Source: Hyalangium ruber (GTDB lineage: Bacteria; Myxococcota; Myxococcia; Myxococcales; Myxococcaceae). Taken from it: a stretch of 64,000 nucleotides of DNA. This document shows, piece after piece, positions 22,920-31,673 of the stretch. The notes under the pieces were generated by a model. It had not been told where the DNA came from. It did not search any database and saw only the letters and a list, made by a program, of their open reading frames with translations. Within the stretch, counting starts at the first letter, position 1, and every line of letters starts with the position of its first letter. The stretch lies in contig NZ_JAXIVS010000005.1 in the NCBI RefSeq assembly GCF_034259325.1, positions 372,001 to 436,000 of the forward strand. Direction: 5' to 3'. Both the position numbers and the translations under genes were made by a program.

Positions 22920-23641
22920 AGGCGCGCCGCACGAGAAGCGTGGATGCGCGGGTGGAGTCGGTGGACTGGGAACGCGTGTCGCAGGAGCTCGACGCCCAGG
23001 GCTGCGCAATCATCGACACGCTGCTCACGCCCGCCGAGTGCGCAGCGCTGGCCGCGCTGTACCCGGTCGAGGGCGGCTTCCGCAGTCGGGTGGTGATGGG
23101 GCGGCACGGCTTCGGGCGTGGCGAGTACAAGTACTTCGACTATCCGCTGCCCGAGCAGGTCTCCGCGCTGCGCACCAGCCTCTACCCCCGCCTGGTGCCG
23201 ATCGCCAACCGCTGGACCACGGCCATGGGCCTCGAGGTCCACTACCCGGAAGTACACGAGGACTTCCTGGAGCGCTGCCACGCCGCCGGGCAGCTCCGGC
23301 CGACGCCGCTACTGCTGCAATACGGGGCGGACGACTACAACTGCCTGCACCAGGACCTCTACGGCGAGCACGTCTTCCCACTCCAGGTCGCCATCCTCTT
23401 GTCCGAGCCCGCGCGCGACTTCACGGGCGGCGAGTTCGTGATGACGGAGCAGCGGCCGAGGATGCAGTCCCGGCCGATGGTCCTGCCCCTGCGCCAAGGC
23501 GACGCGGTGGTCTTCGCCGTCCACCACCGCCCGGTCCAGGGCACGCGCGGGGTCTACCGGGTCAACCTCCGGCACGGCGTCAGCCGCGTGCGCTCGGGGC
23601 ATCGCCACACGGTCGGCATCATCTTCCACGACGCGGCGTGA
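22916..23641 (+). CDS. 2OG-Fe(II) oxygenase coupled to ada
   Basis: The 241-residue protein has a double-stranded beta-helix dioxygenase core. Iron ligands are His145 and Asp147 in CLHQDLYG and probably His220 in LRHGV; Arg230 in SGHRHTVGI should bind the 2-oxoglutarate carboxylate. It uses O2 and 2-oxoglutarate to hydroxylate a substrate. The ATG overlaps the ada stop (ATGA), so the two are translated together. This position points to a role in alkylation repair, analogous to AlkB, but the sequence is not a plain AlkB and the substrate is unknown. Confidence 0.85.
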   Translation: MKARRTRSVDARVESVDWERVSQELDAQGCAIIDTLLTPAECAALAALYPVEGGFRSRVVMGRHGFGRGEYKYFDYPLPEQVSALRTSLYPRLVPIANRWTTAMGLEVHYPEVHEDFLERCHAAGQLRPTPLLLQYGADDYNCLHQDLYGEHVFPLQVAILLSEPARDFTGGEFVMTEQRPRMQSRPMVLPLRQGDAVVFAVHHRPVQGTRGVYRVNLRHGVSRVRSGHRHTVGIIFHDAA

Positions 23642-23649
23642 GGTGAGCG

Positions 23650-24540
23650 TCAGCGCGGAGACACCGCGCACACGCCGCCGCCATTGAGGTGTGCCTGATC
23701 GACGATGCTCTGGGTGACGAACTCCCACAGCGTCTTCACGGCGTAGGCGCCCGGCTCATAAACGACGGGCTGGCCCTGCGCGTCGAGCAGCTCGCCCCCC
23801 TCCATTCCCCTCAGGTCGAGGATCTGCTGGGTCACGAGATCCTCGGAGGTGATGAGCTTGTCGGGACCCGCTGCGGCGGCAAAGGCCTCGAACCGGAGCT
23901 GCACGCCTCGGTGGGTCCCCAGCCGGTCATAGAACATGTGCTCGGCATGGATGGTGACCTCCGCTTCAGCGGTGGAGTTCTCCGGGACGATGATTCCCTG
24001 TGTCCCATCCACGCCGTTGATGCAGTCCACCATGCGCGCGTTCACCGGGAAGCCGAAGGCGAAGCGGTAGACGCCCGTATTCACCTTCACGGCCTCGCCC
24101 TCGAGCCAGTAGCTGTAGCCGCGCGAGCGCATGAGCGCGAGATCCTCGGAGGAGACGTTGCCGTCGGGCAGCTCGGTGCTGTCCTCCGGAGGGCTTACCG
24201 CGAAGCCCACGTTCCACCGCCCCGCGGGCAGCTCCGTCAGCCGGGTCAGGTCCACGTCCCCCTTCTGCAGATCCACCAGAACGTGCCGAGAGGAGACCTG
24301 CGTCTCCCCGGTGCTGGAGGTGAGGGTGAAGTCGCCCATGGACACCAGGTACTTGGTGAAGCGCACCGACCAGTCATCCTGGAAGAGGTGGCTGGGGTAG
24401 CCATCCTGGGCACCCTTCTCACCGCTCATCATCACCCGCGCCTCTCCCGTGGCCACCGGAGCGCACGCCACGCCCGACACCAGGAGCACCAGACCGAAGA
24501 ACCCACGCACCGCGCCACGAAGAACATTCCCTAGGCTCAT
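23650..24540 (-). CDS. Lipoprotein of unknown function next to a TonB receptor
   Basis: The 296-residue protein has a lipoprotein signal with acylated Cys26 (VSGVAC). The mature part begins with a segment like WSVRFTKYLVSMGDFTL, similar in pattern to GWRVELTAARMLLGPIYL of the exported protein at 26827-27660, so the two may be distant relatives. A His-containing stretch, IHAEHMFYDRLGTHRG, lies in the second half. The start ATG overlaps a TGCAACT motif, part of a dyad in the divergent region shared with the TonB receptor gene. This suggests joint control with the receptor and a role on the periplasmic side of uptake, probably of a metal. I do not recognise the family. Confidence 0.7.
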   Translation of the reverse strand: MSLGNVLRGAVRGFFGLVLLVSGVACAPVATGEARVMMSGEKGAQDGYPSHLFQDDWSVRFTKYLVSMGDFTLTSSTGETQVSSRHVLVDLQKGDVDLTRLTELPAGRWNVGFAVSPPEDSTELPDGNVSSEDLALMRSRGYSYWLEGEAVKVNTGVYRFAFGFPVNARMVDCINGVDGTQGIIVPENSTAEAEVTIHAEHMFYDRLGTHRGVQLRFEAFAAAAGPDKLITSEDLVTQQILDLRGMEGGELLDAQGQPVVYEPGAYAVKTLWEFVTQSIVDQAHLNGGGVCAVSPR

Positions 24541-24573
24541 GCAACTGCGAACTAAATGTAACCAAGTTGCAAG
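24539..24573. promoter_or_regulatory. Dyad/operator candidate in the lipoprotein-TonB divergent region
   Basis: Perfect 7-base arms TGCAACT (24540-24546) and AGTTGCA (24565-24571) lie in an AT-rich stretch. Nested inside is TGTAAC-CAA-GTTGCA (24557-24571), a near-dyad. A 14-base segment here (24558-24571) matches one at 31675-31688 at 12 of 14 positions. The site overlaps the start of the minus-strand lipoprotein gene and precedes the TonB receptor gene, so a repressor bound here could control both. Confidence 0.5.
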
Positions 24574-24604
24574 TCAAGCCACGGATGAGGTATCTGCCGC
24601 CGTC

Positions 24605-26830
24605 GTGTGGACTTCCATCCTGTTGCTAGGGGCGCTGAGCGCCGCGCCTGTCGACGCTCCCGTGGCCTCTCCGGTACCCGAGGAGACCGCTCCGCCGTCC
24701 CCACCATCGGAGGCCACTCCCCCGGAGCAGCCCAGCCCGGAGCCTCGGGCCTTCTCCACGCTGGTGCGCGCCCAGGCCGCGCGTCCTCCTCCCGTGGCGG
24801 CCGGGGACTTCCAGATTGAAGTGGGGCAGCTCGCGGACGTGCCCCGGGGCTCGGCCACGGATCTTCTGCTGCTGGCCCCTGGGGTGATGTTGGCCAACCA
24901 CGGAGGCGAGGGCCACGCGGAGACAGTGTTCCTTCGTGGGTTCGACGCGGGCGAAGGCAAGGACGTGGAGTTCCGCCTCAACGGCGTACCCCTCAACGAG
25001 GTGTCCCACGCGCATGGCCACGGCTACGCGGACACCTATTTCATCATCCCGGAGTTGGTGGACGCGCTGCGCGTCACGGAAGGCCCCTACGACCCGGCAC
25101 AGGGAGACTTCGGCGTAGCGGGGACCGTGGAGTACCAGCTCGCGCTGAAGCGGCGGGGGCTGATGGTGTCCGGCAGCTACGGCAGCTTCGCCTCGCGGCG
25201 GCTGGCGCTGGTATGGGGTCCCCAGGAAGCGAGCGAGGCCACCTTCGTGGGGCTGCTGCTACGCGAAGGGCACGGCTTTGGTCCCAACCGGGCCTATGCG
25301 AACGCGAGCATCATGGCCCAGGGGGAAATCCGACTGGGCGCCGAGGCGCGTCTCCGCCTGTTCGGAGCCAGCTACGGGGGGCGCTACGCCTCGGCGGGCG
25401 TCATCCGCGAGACCGATCAGGTGGCGGGGCGGCTGGGCTGTGGAGCGGATGAGGACGAACAGTTCTTCTGTCTCTACGACCCGAACCAGGGAGGCGCCGG
25501 ACAGCGGCACCTCGGCTCGGTGGAGCTGATGACGCGCCTGAAGAACGGGGGCCGCCTCATCCAGCAGGGCTTCGTGGTGCTGAGGCAGACGCGCAGCCGG
25601 GAGAACTTCACGGGCTTCCTCGAGGACGTGCCTCCGGAAGGCGAGTCCCAGCGCGGGGACAACACGGAGCAATTCTACACAGGCACCACCGTGGGCCTGC
25701 GCGGGCGCTACACGCCGGGGGTGACGTGGTGGGGACAGCCTCAGCCCCTGGAGCTGGGCTACCTCGGACGCTTCGACGAGGTGCGCACGCGCTCGCGTCG
25801 GCTGCGGGACCGGGGCGGCGCGCCCTACCTCACCCGCTTCGACAACCAGGTGCGGGTGACGAACCTGGGCGCCTATATGTCCGCGAAGGCGCAGCCGCGC
25901 TCCTGGCTGTCGCTGCGCGGTGGCGTGCGGCTGGACAGCTTCCTCTTCGCGGTGGAGGACGAGAACCGGCCCTCCGAGGACCGGCAGGGCTCGCGCCTCC
26001 CCACGGAGTCCATCGAGGCGTATGGCCTCACGCTCAGCCCTCGGGTAACGGCGGAGGCACGGCTGACGCCGCGGCTCGCGTGGCTCACCAGCGTGGGCCT
26101 GGGCGCACGCTCCAGCGATGCCGCCGCCCTGTCGGACTCGGAGTTCGCGCCCTTCGCGCGCGTCACCTCGACGGAGACGGGGCTGAGCTACGCGGCCCGC
26201 AGTGAGGCGCTCACGGTGGAAGCGCGGAGCTCGCTCTTCGCCACCCGCGTCTCGCGAGACTTCGTGTTCGACGAGGAGGCCGGGCGAAACCAGCCGGTGG
26301 GCGCCTCGCAACGCCTGGGAGCCTTCGCCCAGGCCCGGGTGGTACTGCACGAGCGGTTGGACATACAGGCGAGTGTCGCCTGGGCTCGCGCCTCACTGCC
26401 GGCGGCGGGGGCCTCGCCCTGGAAGCTCTTCGAGGGGCCCGTGCTCCCTTATATCCCTCAGCTCCTCGGCCGGCTGGATGCCTCCGTGCGCGGAGAGGTA
26501 ACGCTGGCGGGCGAGCGGCTGGGATGGAACGTGGCGTTGGGGCACAGCAGCATCGGCCCCAAGCCGCTGCCGCTGGACCGCTTCAGCGAGCCCATCTTCC
26601 TGTTCGACGCGGCGGTGCGCGGGCGATGGCGGGCGGTGGAGCTGGGGCTGACGGTGGAGAACCTGCTGGACGCGAGCTGGCGCGAGGCCGAGTTCAACTA
26701 CGTCTCCAACTTCCGTGGCCCGGATGCGCCAGCGTCCTTGCTGGCCACGCGCCACTTCTCGGCCGGCGCGCCCCGCACCGTGCGCGGCACGCTGACCGTG
26801 TACCTGGACTTCGAGGAGGATCGCCCATGA
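24605..26830 (+). CDS. TonB-dependent outer-membrane receptor, probably metal uptake
   Basis: The roughly 741-residue protein has a signal peptide (VWTSILLLGALSAAP), a plug domain and a beta-barrel ending in a C-terminal strand (TVRGTLTVYLDFEEDRP). Plug hallmarks include VFLRGFDAGEGKDVEFRLNG and YDPAQGDFGVAGTVEY. It would import a ligand across the outer membrane using TonB energy. The plug has unusual histidine clusters, NHGGEGHAE and EVSHAHGHGYAD, which favour a metal or metal complex. The start is uncertain: GTG at 24605 gives a normal signal peptide, whereas an ATG at 24539 would overlap the divergent gene's start. It overlaps the next gene by ATGA. Confidence 0.85.
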   Translation: MWTSILLLGALSAAPVDAPVASPVPEETAPPSPPSEATPPEQPSPEPRAFSTLVRAQAARPPPVAAGDFQIEVGQLADVPRGSATDLLLLAPGVMLANHGGEGHAETVFLRGFDAGEGKDVEFRLNGVPLNEVSHAHGHGYADTYFIIPELVDALRVTEGPYDPAQGDFGVAGTVEYQLALKRRGLMVSGSYGSFASRRLALVWGPQEASEATFVGLLLREGHGFGPNRAYANASIMAQGEIRLGAEARLRLFGASYGGRYASAGVIRETDQVAGRLGCGADEDEQFFCLYDPNQGGAGQRHLGSVELMTRLKNGGRLIQQGFVVLRQTRSRENFTGFLEDVPPEGESQRGDNTEQFYTGTTVGLRGRYTPGVTWWGQPQPLELGYLGRFDEVRTRSRRLRDRGGAPYLTRFDNQVRVTNLGAYMSAKAQPRSWLSLRGGVRLDSFLFAVEDENRPSEDRQGSRLPTESIEAYGLTLSPRVTAEARLTPRLAWLTSVGLGARSSDAAALSDSEFAPFARVTSTETGLSYAARSEALTVEARSSLFATRVSRDFVFDEEAGRNQPVGASQRLGAFAQARVVLHERLDIQASVAWARASLPAAGASPWKLFEGPVLPYIPQLLGRLDASVRGEVTLAGERLGWNVALGHSSIGPKPLPLDRFSEPIFLFDAAVRGRWRAVELGLTVENLLDASWREAEFNYVSNFRGPDAPASLLATRHFSAGAPRTVRGTLTVYLDFEEDRP

Positions 26831-27660
26831 AGACGACGCGCAGGGGCTTCACCCAAATCCTGGGAGCAGGGCTGCTCGGGGGACTCGCGGGGCTGCGGTG
26901 TGGGCTCTCGGGCACGACGGGACGCTCGGTGATGTTCCAGATGGGGCTGCGCACGGCGCTTGCGCCCGGAGAGACGGAGCCAGGACGCTTCACCACGGAT
27001 ACGGGCTGGCGGGTGGAGCTGACGGCCGCGCGGATGCTGCTCGGGCCCATCTACCTGTTCGAGAGCGCCTCGCCCCTGGCGAGTACCCCGGCGCGGCGGC
27101 TGTGGCGCGGGCTGGGCGATCTGCTGCTCCCCACTGCGCACGCGCACGACACGTTCTTCTCCGGAGGCAGGGTGCTCGGAGAGTGGGACCGGGAAGTGGT
27201 GTTCGACCTGTTGGAGGGAGGAGCCTCCACGCACGTCCTCGGCCGGGCTCCAGGCATCGCCGGCATGGTGCGCTCGTTCTCGCTGTTGCTCCAGCCCGCG
27301 AGCGCGGGGATGGGAGCGGAGGCGGCGCCTCTGGAAGGACACTCGGTGGTGCTGGAGGGGACGGCCTCACGCCAGGAGCAGGTGGTGGCATTTCGGGTGG
27401 AGCTGGACTTCCCACCGCCGGTGGAGCTGCAGCGGGTGGAGTTCGTGCCCAGCGAAGTGGAGCTCGACGATGACGGCCTGTTCATCATCGAGCCCCAGCC
27501 GCACGCCTGGTTCTCGGGGGCTCACTTCGATCGTCTGGAGGCGCCGGCGAGCGGCGGCCCCGTGACGGTCTCCCCCGAGAGCCAGGTGCATCGCGCCCTC
27601 TTCATCAACGTGCGGCGGCACACCGCCTTCACGAGCACCTGGGAGCCCGGCACCGCCTGA
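26827..27660 (+). CDS. Exported protein coupled to the TonB receptor
   Basis: The 277-residue protein starts with a twin-arginine-like signal (TTRRGFTQILGAGLLGGLAG). The mature part begins with GWRVELTAARMLLGPIYL, and around residue 100 it has THAHDTFFSGGRVLGEWDRE, whose His pair could bind metal. The middle and end are beta-rich (VELDFPPPVELQRVEFVPSEV, HRALFINVRRHTAF). The ATG overlaps the TonB receptor stop (ATGA), so it is made with the receptor and may take over its ligand in the periplasm. The start of its mature part resembles the divergent lipoprotein at 23650. The family is not recognised. Confidence 0.72.
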   Translation: MKTTRRGFTQILGAGLLGGLAGLRCGLSGTTGRSVMFQMGLRTALAPGETEPGRFTTDTGWRVELTAARMLLGPIYLFESASPLASTPARRLWRGLGDLLLPTAHAHDTFFSGGRVLGEWDREVVFDLLEGGASTHVLGRAPGIAGMVRSFSLLLQPASAGMGAEAAPLEGHSVVLEGTASRQEQVVAFRVELDFPPPVELQRVEFVPSEVELDDDGLFIIEPQPHAWFSGAHFDRLEAPASGGPVTVSPESQVHRALFINVRRHTAFTSTWEPGTA

Positions 27661-27676
27661 GCAGCGGTGCCGGCGT

Positions 27677-28648
27677 TCAGATGGATTCCTCGAGGAGGAG
27701 CCGGAGCTTCGAGCCCGGCGTGGTGAAGCGAACACGAAGCTCGGGGGCATCCGGCGAAGTGAAGCGGACGCGGTGGGTGATACCCGGGCACGCCGGAGAC
27801 GCTGCCTCCAGCTGGGCCTCGACAGGCGTGCCATCCACCGTGCTGCTGAGGGCCACGGAGACGTCCTGGTCGAGGAAGAGGATGTAGGGGGTCTCGGGTA
27901 CCAGGCGCAGGCGCGTGTAGCCGGAGTAGGTCCCCTCCCCCATCGGCACCGTCACCTCATAGTACTTGTGGGTCTGATCCGTGCGAGGCACCGTGCCGGT
28001 GGGCGTCGCGGAAGCCTCCACGGGGATGACGGTATCGACCAGGGTGTGCCCGCAGGCATGGTTGAGCAGGTGGTCGGTAGGGCCCGTCTTGAAATCGAGC
28101 CGGCCATCTCCCAGCCCCGCGTGCGTCGCGTCGAGGAGATTGCCTGCCAGATCCTTGAAGCCCTTCAGATCCACGGCGTAGGCGTTCTCCTCTTCGAGCA
28201 CGGGGCCGCCCTCCTCGGGCTGAAGCAGGAGGAGCGTCAACGTCTGCCCGTCCGTGGACCAGGTGCCCTCCATCAGGCGAGGTTCGAGAGATGGATCCGT
28301 CAGGTTGAACAGCGAGGCCTGGGTGATGGAGGTGTCCATGGGCTCGGTGAACTGAACGGTGAAGACCTTGCGCTGGGACAGGCCTCCCTGCCCGGTGGTG
28401 CGGTAGTACACCTCGACCGGGTAGAGCCCCGTGGTGCCCTCCGCGGGGTTGGCGGAGACCACGCCCGGCGCGGTGGTGTCGCCCGGCCCCGCGTCCGGTG
28501 TTCCGCCGGGCCCTCCTCCATCCGGGCTGCCGCCATCCGGCGAGGGCTCCAAGGGCAGTTGGGGGACAACCTCATCGCCCGCGCAGCCAGGGGTGAGCGG
28601 AAGCACGCAAGCGGTGACGAGCAGGACGGCGATGGACAGACGGCGCAT
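27677..28648 (-). CDS. Lipoprotein with Ig-like and HACxH domains (paralogue 1)
   Basis: The 323-residue protein has a lipobox (LTPGC, Cys22), a Gly/Asp/Pro-rich spacer, and a bacterial Ig-like (SbsA-type) domain (about residues 58-180; VFTVQFTEPMDTS and YAVDLKGFKDLAGN). A C-terminal domain of about 120 residues begins with HACGH (197-201) and has a second conserved Cys in SPACPGITHRV. The same C-terminal domain is present in the next three genes. It is the last gene of a minus-strand series running from 31590, ending convergently to the TonB receptor operon. The His/Cys pattern suggests metal binding, but no function is known to me. Confidence 0.72.
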   Translation of the reverse strand: MRRLSIAVLLVTACVLPLTPGCAGDEVVPQLPLEPSPDGGSPDGGGPGGTPDAGPGDTTAPGVVSANPAEGTTGLYPVEVYYRTTGQGGLSQRKVFTVQFTEPMDTSITQASLFNLTDPSLEPRLMEGTWSTDGQTLTLLLLQPEEGGPVLEEENAYAVDLKGFKDLAGNLLDATHAGLGDGRLDFKTGPTDHLLNHACGHTLVDTVIPVEASATPTGTVPRTDQTHKYYEVTVPMGEGTYSGYTRLRLVPETPYILFLDQDVSVALSSTVDGTPVEAQLEAASPACPGITHRVRFTSPDAPELRVRFTTPGSKLRLLLEESI

Positions 28649-28749
28649 TCCAGGACCTCGGGAAGAGAAGCGTCAGAGAGAAGAACCGGGGCGCCCCTGC
28701 ATCGAGGGACGCCCCGGAGGAAAGCCAGCGGCGCGAGTGCGTCGTCGGG

Positions 28750-29457
28750 CTAGCAGCCCGTGTGGACGGCCGCGTTGGCATCGTTGCAGTCGGTGTCGTC
28801 GAGCACGTACCCCGCCGGCGGCGTGCAAGCGGTCAGCGTGTACACGTTGGTGTTGCCGTAGCCGTCACTGTCCGCGTCCTGGAAGTAGTAGACGCGGCTG
28901 TCCTCCACGCGCTCCGGAATGACCTGCACCGTGCTCGTGGTCGAAGGGCCCAGGGTCAGCTTGTAGACGGCATCCTTGGTGAGGTTGTTGTAGACCACCA
29001 CCTGGCTCAGGCCGCAGCCCGTCTGGCTGATGCTCTGCGGCGAGAAGGCGGGCGTCACCGTGTTACCGGAGGCGTCCTTCAGCACCACGGTGATGTTCGC
29101 GGAGACGAAGAAGGCCCACGCCGAGCTGGTCCGGCTCGGCACGAACTTCACCGTTCCGGTGTAGGAACTCCCCGAGCCCGGCAGCGTCACGGTGTAGGCC
29201 GTGTGCGTGGAGTTGATGCTCTGCATGCTGGGGTCCGTGCTGGAGGCGCTCGCCGTCGCCGAGGCATAGGGCCCACTGATGAGGTGCCCGCACGCGTGGC
29301 TCACGGGCACGGGGCCCAGGGCCGTGCAGCCGGCCTCCAACAGCCCCTGCTCCTGCAGCGGTAGCGCCTGCGTCTCCTCCGTCAGCTCGGTGGGGCCACA
29401 AGCCGCCAGGGCGAGGCCCAGCAAGGCCCCTCCGAGGTTGCGCATCGTCATCTTCAT
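28750..29457 (-). CDS. Lipoprotein with HACxH and MopE-like domains (paralogue 2)
   Basis: The 235-residue protein has a lipobox (LALAAC, Cys20), then the HACxH domain: HACGH at 54-58, HTAYTVTLPG, SSYTGTVKF and a second Cys in QTGCGLSQV. It ends with an Asp-rich motif (DADSDGYGN and DDTDCNDANA) like the putative metal-binding MopE repeat common in myxobacteria, which resembles calcium loops. AAAGGA precedes the ATG at 29457. It follows paralogue 3 by 121 bases. It probably faces the periplasm or cell surface and could bind a metal through the shared domain. Confidence 0.72.
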   Translation of the reverse strand: MKMTMRNLGGALLGLALAACGPTELTEETQALPLQEQGLLEAGCTALGPVPVSHACGHLISGPYASATASASSTDPSMQSINSTHTAYTVTLPGSGSSYTGTVKFVPSRTSSAWAFFVSANITVVLKDASGNTVTPAFSPQSISQTGCGLSQVVVYNNLTKDAVYKLTLGPSTTSTVQVIPERVEDSRVYYFQDADSDGYGNTNVYTLTACTPPAGYVLDDTDCNDANAAVHTGC

Positions 29458-29578
29458 GTCATGTCCTTTTGGGTGAACCGAGAGAGCGCGGCGCTCGCCA
29501 TGAGCGCCGCCGCCCTCCACGGGGTACTGCGGTGAGGCAGCTACGAGCGATGCGCGAAAGCCGTGGCTCTCAAGCGCG

Positions 29579-30214
29579 TCACGGAAAGTACTCGGTGACC
29601 ATCTGGAGCTGCGGCAGCGAGGTGGGCCCGAGCGTGAAGGTGTAGATGACGCTCTCGGTCAGCTCCAGGCCCACCATGTGCTGGAGTCCGGAGCAGGCCG
29701 TGGTGGGCTTCTCCGCGACGGAGGCGACCACCCGCTCCCCCTCGCGCACGGCGAAGGGGACGTTCTGGCTCAAGTAGACGATGAAGTCCCCGGTGCCAAA
29801 GGCCTTGAACTGGAAGGTGCCGGTGTACTGGCCGTCCACCGGGCGCAGGTTCAACGTATAGAGCGTGTGAAAGGCGTCAGCGCGCGGCCTGCGACTCTCC
29901 GAGGCTGTCACCGTGGCGTAGGGGCCATTGTCCACGTGCCAGCAGGCGTGGTCGCCGTCATCCCCGAAGTCGAAGCCCTCGCGAGGCGTGTAGTGGGGGT
30001 CCACCACGCACGCCAGTTGCTCCTCGGGAGCCATGTAGCCGCGATCGCAGTGACACCAATCTCCTTCAGGCTCGCGGTGGATGTGACCCTCAGGAGCGCA
30101 GGGATCCACCTGCTGTTGAGGAAGTTCCTCGGACAACGGGGGCTGTGAGCCACCACAGCCCATGAGAACCGCCAGGCTCGCGGCCGGGACGATGAAACGG
30201 TTGAGCAATCGCAT
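29579..30214 (-). CDS. Lipoprotein with EGF-like segment and HACxH domain (paralogue 3)
   Basis: The 211-residue protein has a lipobox (AVLMGC, Cys20), a short EGF-like Cys segment rich in His (CAPEGHIHREPEGDWCHC), and the HACxH domain: HACWH at 89-93, HTLYTLNLRP, GQYTGTFQF and second Cys in TTACSGLQHMV. It is 65 bases from paralogue 4 on the same strand, so they are probably cotranscribed. The additional His and Cys residues strengthen the metal-binding idea. No family name is recognised. Confidence 0.72.
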   Translation of the reverse strand: MRLLNRFIVPAASLAVLMGCGGSQPPLSEELPQQQVDPCAPEGHIHREPEGDWCHCDRGYMAPEEQLACVVDPHYTPREGFDFGDDGDHACWHVDNGPYATVTASESRRPRADAFHTLYTLNLRPVDGQYTGTFQFKAFGTGDFIVYLSQNVPFAVREGERVVASVAEKPTTACSGLQHMVGLELTESVIYTFTLGPTSLPQLQMVTEYFP

Positions 30215-30279
30215 GTGTCTCGACCCGACCGAGAGCCCTCGGTCAAACGTGGTTGAACTGCACTCAGCGCGCGCGGGAG

Positions 30280-30870
30280 CTACTCCTCGTGGTCGTGCGC
30301 GCCCGCCTCTTCGATGACGAGCGTGAAGGCGGAGTTACGCCGCAGCACGGCCTTGAACTCGAGGCGGTAGACCTTTCCCTCCTCCAGGTCCGCCGTCACC
30401 ATCCGGCGGAGGCTGCCGCAGGCCGTCTCGTCGATGGCGTACGAGCACTCCTTCGAGACGAGGGTGTTCCCGTCGTAGATCTTCAGCCCGCGCTGGCGGG
30501 ACAGCAGGAAGGCGTACTCGCCAGACTCCGCGGGCCGGTACGTCACGGAACCGGCGTAGGAGTAGAGGGAGTGGGTCGGCAGGGTGATGTTGTAGGCCGT
30601 ATGCGGCAGGTTGACGTTGGGGAGCGTGGTGCCGCCGAGCGGGGCCGCCGTGACGGCGGTGAACGGGCCGAAGTCACCGTGGTAGCACGCGTGCTCGACG
30701 ACCTCCTCGTCCGGTCCCTCGCACGTCGACATCGCCTCGACGAGCGGCTCTTCCTGCACCTCGACCTGCGTCAGCTCGTCGGGGGCTTCCATCGTTTGAC
30801 CGCAAGCGGTGAGCAGCAGCGGCAGGCTGACCGCGAGCAGGGTCTTCTTGAACATCGACTCCATCTTCAT
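30280..30870 (-). CDS. Lipoprotein with HACxH domain (paralogue 4)
   Basis: This is the simplest member, 196 residues: a lipobox (LLTAC, Cys23), an acidic linker, and the HACxH domain (HACYH at 60-64, HTAYNITLPT, SYAGSVTYRP, second Cys in ETACGSLRRMV). The tail AHDHEE adds two His and acidic residues. GGAG-like sequence precedes the ATG. It is 54 bases downstream of the anchored protein gene at 30925-31590 and upstream of paralogues 3, 2 and 1, suggesting one operon of five genes. Its role is unknown; metal capture is the best guess. Confidence 0.73.
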   Translation of the reverse strand: MKMESMFKKTLLAVSLPLLLTACGQTMEAPDELTQVEVQEEPLVEAMSTCEGPDEEVVEHACYHGDFGPFTAVTAAPLGGTTLPNVNLPHTAYNITLPTHSLYSYAGSVTYRPAESGEYAFLLSRQRGLKIYDGNTLVSKECSYAIDETACGSLRRMVTADLEEGKVYRLEFKAVLRRNSAFTLVIEEAGAHDHEE

Positions 30871-30924
30871 GGTGACACTCCTTTGGGTTGAGGGACGACG
30901 GGGACAAATGAAGGGCGCGTGGAC

Positions 30925-31590
30925 TCAGAGCGGCTCCGGGCGCAGCACCGCCCAGGACACGACCACCTCGCCGGAGGGCAGATGCTCGGGGGGCAGTTGC
31001 ATGTGCGGCCCCACGCTTCCGAGCGCGAGCTGAGGCACGCGCCGCTGCGCCTCCGCGAAGGACTCGGGGTCCGGAAACGTCACCCGCTCCAGGCAGCCGG
31101 CGGCGTAGCAGACAGAGGGCTCGGCACGGACGGGCAGCACGGAGGCGGCGATCTGCTCGCGCCAGTGCTCCAGGGCCGCGCGGGCTTCCTGGGTCCAGGG
31201 CTCCTGGCTCACACCCGAGGAGAGGAATTCGGAGAGAACGGCATCCCTACGCGCCAACGGCGTCGGGTGCTGGCCGCGCAATGCCAGGACGATGCGGGAG
31301 CGAAGTCGGGTCGCCTGGGTGACCTCCTCCTCCCTGGGGAGAGGCTCCGGAGGAGCGACAGGAGCAGAACGAAGGCTGGCGGGTGGCGGGGAGGCGGGAC
31401 GCGCCTCAAGAGGGGGCGGAGTCCTGACCACGACCGGGGATGAGCTGAACTCCCGCCGAGGCTCGGTGGTGAAGGACTCCGTCGTGAACTCATCATCGGC
31501 GGGAAGCTCCACCGGCTGGCGCAACCAGAGCGCCAACACACCCGCCACCAGCAGGCCGGTACCTCCCACTCCCAAGACAATTCTGCTCAT
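30925..31590 (-). CDS. Membrane-anchored protein of unknown function
   Basis: The 221-residue protein has one N-terminal membrane helix (about residues 3-23, MSRIVLGVGGTGLLVAGVLA). A Pro/Arg/Ser-rich stretch follows (residues 45-90), then a compact C-terminal domain with a pair of cysteines in SVCYAAGCLERVTFPDP. The ATG at 31590 is preceded by AGGAGGG; the longer reading to 31689 would pass through an AT-rich promoter-like region. It is the first gene of the series leading into the HACxH lipoproteins and is divergent from the esterase gene. I do not recognise the family. Confidence 0.65.
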   Translation of the reverse strand: MSRIVLGVGGTGLLVAGVLALWLRQPVELPADDEFTTESFTTEPRREFSSSPVVVRTPPPLEARPASPPPASLRSAPVAPPEPLPREEEVTQATRLRSRIVLALRGQHPTPLARRDAVLSEFLSSGVSQEPWTQEARAALEHWREQIAASVLPVRAEPSVCYAAGCLERVTFPDPESFAEAQRRVPQLALGSVGPHMQLPPEHLPSGEVVVSWAVLRPEPL

Positions 31591-31673
31591 GGACCCTCCT
31601 GGGCGCACCTGTGCCGTCAGGTGGCCGCACTCCGGCTCGAGGAGTGCCCGATCAAATGCCACAGAACTATAAA

